From Lichenibacterium minor (lineage in GTDB: Bacteria; Pseudomonadota; Alphaproteobacteria; Rhizobiales; Beijerinckiaceae): a stretch of 46,138 bases of DNA. Location: NCBI RefSeq assembly GCF_004137685.1, contig NZ_QYBB01000035.1, positions 1-46,138 on the forward strand, given 5' to 3'. The notes beneath the pieces were generated by a model that saw nothing but the letters and a program-made list of their open reading frames with translations, did no database searches and was not told the DNA's origin. A program made the translations under genes and the position numbers. Positions 40,965 to 46,138 of this stretch are shown here, one piece after another (position 1 is the first letter of the stretch; every line of letters begins with the position of its first letter).

Positions 40965-42445
40965 GGGGGGGCGCCCTCGCCGGCGAGCGCGGCCGCCATG
41001 TCGCGCCCGGCTTCGGCGAACAGCGCCCGGGGGTCCGCCACCAGCACCAGCCCGCCGTGCCGCGCGGCCGACAGGACGCGGTCGAAGGTGCCGTCGCCGG
41101 CGAGGTCGGGCGCGGGCTGCAGGTCGCCCGGCGCGGCGGACAGGACGTCGGACACGGCGTCCACGGTCAGCCCGACCGCGGAGCCGCCGACGTCGACCAC
41201 CAGGACGCGGCGGCGGGCCCCGGCCGGCGCGACGCCGGCGCCGAAGCGAAGGGCAGCGTCGATGACCGGCACGGCCGAGCCGCGCAGGCTCATCGCGCCC
41301 ATGAGGAAGGGGGGCGCCCGAGGCACGCGGGCCAGCGCGTCGGGAAAGCGCACCACCTCGACCACGCTGGCGACGGGCAGCGCGTAGGGCTCGCCCCCGG
41401 CCGCGAAGACCACGAAGCGCTCGTCCCCCGCCCCCGGGGCGGCCGCCCCGTCCGGTTCCGCTTCCGCCACCGCGGGAGCCGGGGCCGCCGCGAGGGCGCG
41501 GCGCATCGCGTCGTCGTCGAGGAGGCGGTCCGCCGCGAGCAGCGACAGGAGGCGGCGCCCGCCGTCGAGGCGGCAGACCGCCGCCACCCTGGCGGTGGCG
41601 GCGTCGCGGGCGAGAAAGGCCGGCAACGGGTCGACGGCCTCGTCGGGCACGCGCAGGATCGCGTCGAGGCCGTCGACCACGAGCCCGAGGTCCGCCCCGG
41701 CGACCCGCACCACCACGACCCGGCCGCGCCCGGCTTCGGCTTCCGGGCGGCCCAGGAGCGCGCGCGCCGACACGAGCGGCAGCAGGGCGCCGCGCCGCGC
41801 CGCGACGCCCAGGACGGCGGCGCCGGCGTCCGGCACCGCGACGGCGACCGGCACGGGCTCGACCCCGACCACGTCGCCGAGGTCGAGCCCGAAGAGCTGC
41901 CCCGCCACGGCGAAGCCCAGCACCGCCCGCGCGGGCCGCGGCGCCGACGGGGCCGGCGGGGCCGCAACGCCGCGGCTCGAAGGGGCGCGCGGCGCGCCCA
42001 CCGCGCCGACCGCGCGCGATGCGAGCGCCGCCGCGTCGACGCACGGCAGGTCGGCGCCGTCGCCGAAGCCTTCGACGGCGTCGACGGCGAGGCCGAAGGG
42101 CGGATCCCCCGCCATCACGACGACGCGGGCGGCGGGACGCGCCTGCGCGCCGGGCCGCTCCGCCCCGCGCAGCAGCGCCAAGGACAGGACCGGAAGCACG
42201 GCGCCGCGCAGGCTCGCCACGCCGAGGAAGACGGCGGGCGCGCGGGGCACGCGCGACAGGCGGCGCGGGCGCAGCACTTCGGCCACGTCGCCGGCCGGCA
42301 GCGCCAGCCTGTCCCCGCCGGCCTCGACCACCAGGAAGGCTCGCGAGGGCGAGCCGCCACGGCCGCGCTCGCTCCCACGGGGAGCGGAAGCGGGGTCGCG
42401 GGCCGGTTCGCCCGCGGCCGGGATCGCCACGGCGGGAGCGGACAC
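40961..42445 (-). CDS. triple CheW-domain coupling protein
   Basis: A 494-residue protein made of three consecutive CheW-like domains. They begin near residues 36 (FLVVEAGGDRLALPAGDVAEVLRP), 173 (VLGFAVAGQLFGLDLGDVVGV) and 343 (FVVFAAGGEPYALPVASVVEVVR). Each shows the CheW pattern LGV-SLRG--LPV, as in GVASLRGAVLPVLSL, GVAARRGALLPLVSA and GAMSLRGSAVPVIDA. The middle domain has AARRG in place of the usual LRG. CheW proteins normally have one domain and couple receptors to CheA; three could bridge several receptors or kinases. The start is a GTG at 42445, one base after the receptor stop, and it overlaps cheB by four bases. Confidence 0.88.
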   Translation of the reverse strand: MSAPAVAIPAAGEPARDPASAPRGSERGRGGSPSRAFLVVEAGGDRLALPAGDVAEVLRPRRLSRVPRAPAVFLGVASLRGAVLPVLSLALLRGAERPGAQARPAARVVVMAGDPPFGLAVDAVEGFGDGADLPCVDAAALASRAVGAVGAPRAPSSRGVAAPPAPSAPRPARAVLGFAVAGQLFGLDLGDVVGVEPVPVAVAVPDAGAAVLGVAARRGALLPLVSARALLGRPEAEAGRGRVVVVRVAGADLGLVVDGLDAILRVPDEAVDPLPAFLARDAATARVAAVCRLDGGRRLLSLLAADRLLDDDAMRRALAAAPAPAVAEAEPDGAAAPGAGDERFVVFAAGGEPYALPVASVVEVVRFPDALARVPRAPPFLMGAMSLRGSAVPVIDAALRFGAGVAPAGARRRVLVVDVGGSAVGLTVDAVSDVLSAAPGDLQPAPDLAGDGTFDRVLSAARHGGLVLVADPRALFAEAGRDMAAALAGEGAPP

Positions 42446-42446
42446 G

Positions 42447-44369
42447 TCAGTCGCCCGCGATCTGCAGTTCGTCCGCCAGGCTGGCGATCTCCTCGATCGC
42501 GGCGGCGAGGTCCTCGGCGCCGCGGGCCTGCTGCCGCGCCGCCGTGGCGGCCTCGACGGCGGCCGCGGTGGCCTGCTCGGCGGCGCCGGCGATCTGCTTC
42601 GTGCCGTCGAGCACGTCGCGCACGGCCGACAGCACGCCGTCGGAGCCGGCGAGGATGGCGTCGGAGCCGGCCCGCATCGACGCGGTTTCGACCACGATCC
42701 CGGCCAGGCGCGCCACGATGGCGGCGTTGCGCTCCGCTTCGGGCTTCAGCGCCGCGCCGATGACGTCGATGTCGCGGCGCACCGCCGCGATGCCGTCGCC
42801 GATCGCCAGGACGACGTCCTTCATGCGCTCGGCGTTGCCGGTCGCGTCGCGCGCGAGGCTCCGGATGTCGGCCGACACGTCGGCGAAGCCGCGGCCCGCC
42901 GGGCCGGCGCGCGCCGCTTCCACGGCGCCGCTCACCGCCAGCATGTTGATCTGCAGCGCGATCGTGGCGATCTCGTCGACGATGCGCCCGATGCGGCGGT
43001 TCGACCCTTCGAGGGTCCCGATCATGCCCAACACGGCGGCGGCCTCGGCGGCGAGGGCGTCGACGCTGCCGGCCAGCCGCTCGGCGCCGGAGCGGCCCGC
43101 CCCGATCTGGAGCGCGATCACGTCGAGGCGCGCGACCGCGGCCTCGGCGGCCGCGCGGGTCGCCGCGGCGGCGCGTTCGATCTGCGCCATCGCGGCCGAG
43201 GACTGCTGGGTGGCGGTCGCCTGGTTCTGGGCGCCGCGGCTGATCTGGTCGACGGCGACGAGGATCTCGCCCGCGGCGCCGGACAGCTCCTGCACGGTGG
43301 CGGACAGCTCCTCGGCCGCGGCGGCGACCTGCTCGGCCCGGTCGGCGGCCCGGCCGCCGCCCAAGGCCTCGGCCAGCACGGCGAGAGATTGCGCGGTGAC
43401 GTGGCACTGCTCCAGCGCCGCTCCCTGCTGGCCCACGGCGCGCTGCGCTTCGGCGGTGGCAGCGGCCTGCTGCTCGGCGGCGGACGCGACCTGCTCGGCG
43501 CCGCGCCGGGCTTCACGGCCGCCCGTTTCGGCCTCCACGGCGGCGATGAGGATCGCCTGCGCGCTGTCCGACACGGCGTCCATGCCCGCGCGAATGGCGT
43601 CGAGCGCGGCGCCGACGGCCCGGCCATCCGCCGCATCCGCCTCCGCCGCCTCGGCGGTCGCCCCGATGCGGGCCGCGATGGCGCGGACCTCGCCCTCGAT
43701 GCCGGCCGCGAGGTCGCGCGCCGCGCGGGCGTTGCGATCGGACGTTTCGGCGAAGGCGCGCACCTCCTCGGCCACGACGGCGAAGCCGAGGCCCTGTTCG
43801 CCCGCCCGGGCCGCCTCGATGGCGGCGTTGAGGGCGAGCAGGTTGGTCTGGTCGGCGATGTCGCTGACCACGCCGGTGATCTCGCCGACCTGGCGGGCCC
43901 GGCGCTCGAGCGCCGCCACGACGTCGACGGACGCGCGCTGGCGGGCCGCATTGGCCACCACGGCGCTCACCGACCCGCCGAGCTGCGCCCCGACCTCGAT
44001 CAACACGGCCTGCAGGGCCTGCGTGCGCTGCCGGGAGCCGTCGGCCCCCTCGCGCGCCGACGAGAAGATGGCCGACAGGCCCCCGATGGCGGCCTGGGAT
44101 TCGGCCGCGGCGCCGGCCGCTTGCTCGGCGGCGGCGGCGATCCGCTCCAGACCGCGGCGGAGCTCCTCGGCCGCCGCGGACGATTCCGCGATGCCCGCCG
44201 CCATCTGCTCGGTGGCGGCGGCGATCCGTTCCGCCGCCTTTTCCCGGCGCAGGCGCGACCTGTCCTGCTGGCGGCGCTGGGCGATCGGGGCCGCCCGGCC
44301 GGCCTGCGGCTCCGGCGCCGCGGCGCCCGGAGCCGCGCGGTTGAGGACGGAGGTCTTCACCAGAGCCAT
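42447..44369 (-). CDS. soluble methyl-accepting chemotaxis protein with two signalling tips
   Basis: A 640-residue cytoplasmic receptor with no membrane helix and no recognisable sensory domain. It is almost entirely an Ala/Glu-rich coiled coil. A canonical MCP hairpin tip lies at about residues 170-207 (IADQTNLLALNAAIEAARAG, then FAVVAEEVRAFAE). A second, diverged tip is at about 466-506 (IALQINMLAVSGAVEAARAG, then FADVSADIRSLA), keeping the EAARAG core but losing other contacts. Two tips in one chain are unusual and match the multiple CheW domains encoded next. AGGGATC precedes the ATG. It is the first gene of the operon, so its promoter lies in 44370-44530. Confidence 0.9.
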   Translation of the reverse strand: MALVKTSVLNRAAPGAAAPEPQAGRAAPIAQRRQQDRSRLRREKAAERIAAATEQMAAGIAESSAAAEELRRGLERIAAAAEQAAGAAAESQAAIGGLSAIFSSAREGADGSRQRTQALQAVLIEVGAQLGGSVSAVVANAARQRASVDVVAALERRARQVGEITGVVSDIADQTNLLALNAAIEAARAGEQGLGFAVVAEEVRAFAETSDRNARAARDLAAGIEGEVRAIAARIGATAEAAEADAADGRAVGAALDAIRAGMDAVSDSAQAILIAAVEAETGGREARRGAEQVASAAEQQAAATAEAQRAVGQQGAALEQCHVTAQSLAVLAEALGGGRAADRAEQVAAAAEELSATVQELSGAAGEILVAVDQISRGAQNQATATQQSSAAMAQIERAAAATRAAAEAAVARLDVIALQIGAGRSGAERLAGSVDALAAEAAAVLGMIGTLEGSNRRIGRIVDEIATIALQINMLAVSGAVEAARAGPAGRGFADVSADIRSLARDATGNAERMKDVVLAIGDGIAAVRRDIDVIGAALKPEAERNAAIVARLAGIVVETASMRAGSDAILAGSDGVLSAVRDVLDGTKQIAGAAEQATAAAVEAATAARQQARGAEDLAAAIEEIASLADELQIAGD

Positions 44370-44992
44370 CGTGATCCCTGCGGTGCGGCGACGACCCGGC
44401 CGGGCGGGCGTGCGCCGGTGTAAGGGGTGGTGTGCCGATCCACAAGCGCGGCCCCGGCCCCGTCAGGGCGCCCGCCGCACGCGCGGCGCGGGACGCCGGG
44501 GTCCCGGGCATCGCGAGCGGCGCGGCAGGGACGTGAGCCACGATCCCGCACCCCGCCGCCTCGCGATCCCGGCCGAGCGGACCCTCTTCGCCGAAGGCAT
44601 CGAGATACGCGACCAGTGCCGACAGTCCGTGGACGCAGGATGTGAGGAGCGACGAGGCTCCCCATTCGCACGGCCGAGAGTTTGGCGGCGCGCTTCCTCA
44701 GGGGGGCGACGACAGAAAGCCTGGCGGCATCAGGAAGCGCTCCCTGGTGCCGGAGCCGCGATGATTTGCGTCGAGGTGGCTCGCCAAATGGCGTCGATCC
44801 CGTGCGGCATACGAGCCGACGAGAATTCCAGCGCATCGCGGTCGCCTTGCGCCGAACGAGAGGCGGCGCGCGTTCGCCCGCGGTCGAGCCTGCCGACCAC
44901 GGGGCCGACACGCCACGACAACCGTGCTGCTCGCATGCGCCCCAAGCAGAGCGACACGAACTCGGCCGATGCCGACACATTCGAAAGATTGA
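44370..44992. other. upstream of the che operon; possible decayed gene
   Basis: This stretch holds the che-operon promoter but no confirmed gene. A plus-strand frame starting with a GTG at 44533, preceded by GGCAGGGAC, begins with plausible sequence (VSHDPAPRRLAIPAERTLFA, EGIEIRDQCRQ). It soon becomes Arg/Ser-rich and runs without a proper end into the tRNA fragment. This looks like the 5' remnant of a gene truncated at the insertion site rather than an intact gene. The GC content falls slightly toward 44990. Confidence 0.4.
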
Positions 44993-45041
44993 TGGTGCTG
45001 CCAGAGAGGATTGAACTCTCGACCTCTCCATCACCAATGGA
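44993..45041 (-). pseudogene. 3' fragment of a tRNA-Thr(GGT) gene, probable integration-site repeat
   Basis: Read on the minus strand, 49 bases match the 3' part of a tRNA. The fragment begins with part of the anticodon stem, TCCA, loop TTGGTGA with anticodon GGT, and TGGA. It continues through variable bases AGGTC, the T arm GAGAG-TTCAATC-CTCTC, the acceptor strand TGGCAGC and ACCA. The 5' half (acceptor GCTGCCA and D arm) is absent; the DNA beyond 45041 is unrelated. A lone tRNA 3' half ending exactly in CCA is the classic product of site-specific integration by a tyrosine recombinase. The nearest match in family memory is alphaproteobacterial tRNA-Thr(GGT). Confidence 0.8.
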
Positions 45042-45273
45042 CCGGGTCCCCTCCACTCCCCTCTACGCGGCCTCGACCTGGGCGACGCGATGCGACGGAA
45101 CGCAACGCGAACAAACGGGGCGTCCGTGCAAACCCCGTTCAAAGCCGCCGCCGGACCGCAGCGGCAAAGCCACTTGCGCGGGCGCTCCTCGACGCGCCCC
45201 GACCGTCCCTGCCCGGCCGGAGGGTCGACGCCCGCTGGCGCGAGGACGGGCACCACCGCTCAGGAGAGGTTCC
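45042..45273. other. short unassigned stretch with a hairpin
   Basis: No gene is seen between the tRNA fragment and the next start. A small inverted repeat (AACGGGG at 45114-45120, CCCCGTT at 45133-45139) could be a terminator or regulatory hairpin. The region presumably contains the promoter of the hypothetical gene at 45274. Confidence 0.35.
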
Positions 45274-45696
45274 ATGATGAGCGCGAGCGGACGAAGCATC
45301 TACTGGGACAACGAGCGGCCCGGCGCCGTGACGCCGGAGGGGTGGACGCGCTGCTCTGGTTGCGGGACGTCTTCCGGCCGTCGTCGGGCGCTGCGGCGGC
45401 CTCGATCCCCCCTCGATTTCGACCGTCTGATCGGCGACTACCTCTCGGACGTCATGGACTGGCGCCCGAGGACGCCGGACCGGGCGGCGGCGCGGTCGGC
45501 GACCCTCCAGCGCGTGCTCGAGGCAACGCTCGGGACGCCCAGCCTCGTCCTGCATGCGGACGCCCTCGCCATTCTCTGGACCGAGTTCCCCGACATCGCC
45601 TCTCATGATGCGCCCCTCGCCGAATCCGCCTGGGTTCGTCCCTGCGATCGCGCGCCGGAAGATCATGATGACGGGGTGGGACGCGCACCGTCGTGA
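45274..45696 (+). CDS. hypothetical protein, possibly double-frameshifted (140 aa)
   Basis: I do not recognise the family. AGGAGAGG six bases before the ATG is among the best ribosome binding sites in the window, so a real gene starts here (MMSASGRSIYWDNERPGAVT). Residues about 25-46 are Arg/Cys/Ser-rich and unlike protein. In the same interval the neighbouring frame reads VDALLWLRDVFRP, which is protein-like. The original frame then resumes with LDFDRLIGDYLSDVMDW. The two switch points coincide with a run of four G (45339-45342) and of six C (45407-45412). Either two compensating one-base indels occurred, or the reads contain homopolymer errors. The C-terminus is acidic (APEDHDDGVG). Confidence 0.55.
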   Translation: MMSASGRSIYWDNERPGAVTPEGWTRCSGCGTSSGRRRALRRPRSPLDFDRLIGDYLSDVMDWRPRTPDRAAARSATLQRVLEATLGTPSLVLHADALAILWTEFPDIASHDAPLAESAWVRPCDRAPEDHDDGVGRAPS

Positions 45697-46138
45697 CGGT
45701 CGAACTCACGAAGTCGTTGGCTGTTGAGATCGTCCGCTATCATCCCTGCCTCGCCATTCGGCCGCTGTCGACCCAAGGACGTCGTAGAGTACCATCAACG
45801 GAACCCTCCAAACTGGACGTTCGCTGATCCAGCAGCTAAGCAAGGTTGTGTCGGCACGCGCATGGAACCTTGCTCGACCCCACGAGAAAGCGAAGCAGGA
45901 TTGCATGGGTCGACCCCGCATTCCTGCTTAGACAGACGCATGGTCCGCGCCGGAGAACGGAAGCTTTTTGTCGTTGGCTCCCCGAGACGCAGCGCTGCTG
46001 CCGACGGATCCGTCAAATTAGTATCGATGATGCGCTGCAAAGCGTGTAGAGCGGCCGCCTACGCCAGCCTAGCATAGCAGTCACTCGGATCGGCCCGTCG
46101 AAGGCCGCACGTCGGACCCGTCCGGCGACGCACAGCAC
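45697..46138. other. lower-GC, gene-poor right end of the window
   Basis: No gene is convincing in these 442 bases; short open frames lack ribosome binding sites and protein-like composition. GC content is clearly lower than in the core genes (for example TCAAATTAGTATCGATGATG near 46014). It fits the interior of an integrated element. Confidence 0.5.
45895..45927. repeat. imperfect 33-base palindrome
   Basis: The arms GCAGGA and TCCTGC enclose a perfect GGGTCGACCC centre, with three mismatched base pairs in the whole. It could be an operator, a recombination site or a terminator stem. It lies in the gene-poor right end. Confidence 0.4.

Noticed and set aside
41595..44423. Plus-strand open frame of about 940 codons opposite the MCP and CheW genes
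   Set aside because: Composition is low-complexity Ala/Arg/Gly, with no domain. The minus strand holds well-supported chemosensory genes over the same DNA.
44730..45056. Minus-strand frame giving VESSILSGSTI and similar sequence
   Set aside because: This is the spurious translation of the tRNA-Thr fragment and its flank, a common annotation artefact. The plus strand gives the equally spurious VLPERIELSTS.
45697..46138. Short open frames at the right end
   Set aside because: None has a convincing start signal, length or protein-like composition; no homologous family was recognised.

Overview
This is a very GC-rich (roughly 70% or more by eye) chromosomal window from an alphaproteobacterium, almost certainly of the order Hyphomicrobiales (Rhizobiales). 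The evidence is a CtrA/ChpT cell-cycle phosphorelay, fliJ divergent from ctrA, a PhaR/PhaA polyhydroxybutyrate locus and the style of the regulatory proteins. A Methylobacteriaceae-like or neighbouring family fits, but the genus cannot be fixed from the sequence alone.

Layout. 1-901: truncated methyl-accepting chemotaxis protein (minus). 1093-5919: peptide chain release factor 3 and two polytopic GT-C-type membrane glycosyltransferase candidates (minus). 6150-11553: plus-strand housekeeping and stress genes (azoreductase, dienelactone hydrolase, a sugar 1-dehydrogenase of the Gfo/Idh/MocA family, a DUF1275 membrane protein, two DUF2382 stress proteins), ending against cysQ on the opposite strand. 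12599-15918: cell-cycle and motility block chpT, a single-domain response regulator, ctrA (minus), then fliJ. 15983-18188: a cation/proton exchanger and asd. 18233-19216: three small minus-strand proteins. 19317-22490: phaA and phaR (divergent), then trpS. 22590-24160: a COG4705 membrane protein and a two-gene HEPN pair. 24167-28613: uvrD/pcrA, a cold-shock gene with a clear terminator, and matB. 28757-29350: a lower-GC orphan gene and AT-rich flank. 29554: a MAPEG protein. 30006-32882: a soluble hybrid histidine kinase.

The most interesting part is a compact minus-strand chemosensory operon at 33028-44369. It reads cytoplasmic MCP with two signalling tips, triple-CheW protein, CheB, CheR, CheA, STAS protein, CheY, CheC, LOV histidine kinase. 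Nearly every junction is a 1-4 base overlap or a 1-base gap, so the proteins are probably co-translated. The last gene carries a complete blue-light LOV signature, and the receptor has no recognisable sensory domain. A light-responsive kinase therefore appears wired to a chemosensory array; that functional link is inference.

The right end (about 44990-46138) looks like the edge of an integrated element. A 49-nt 3' fragment of a tRNA-Thr(GGT) gene lies at 44993-45041. To its right there is sparse, lower-GC sequence and one hypothetical gene with signs of compensating frameshifts. The orientation of the fragment predicts that the element extends rightwards out of the window to an intact tRNA-Thr.
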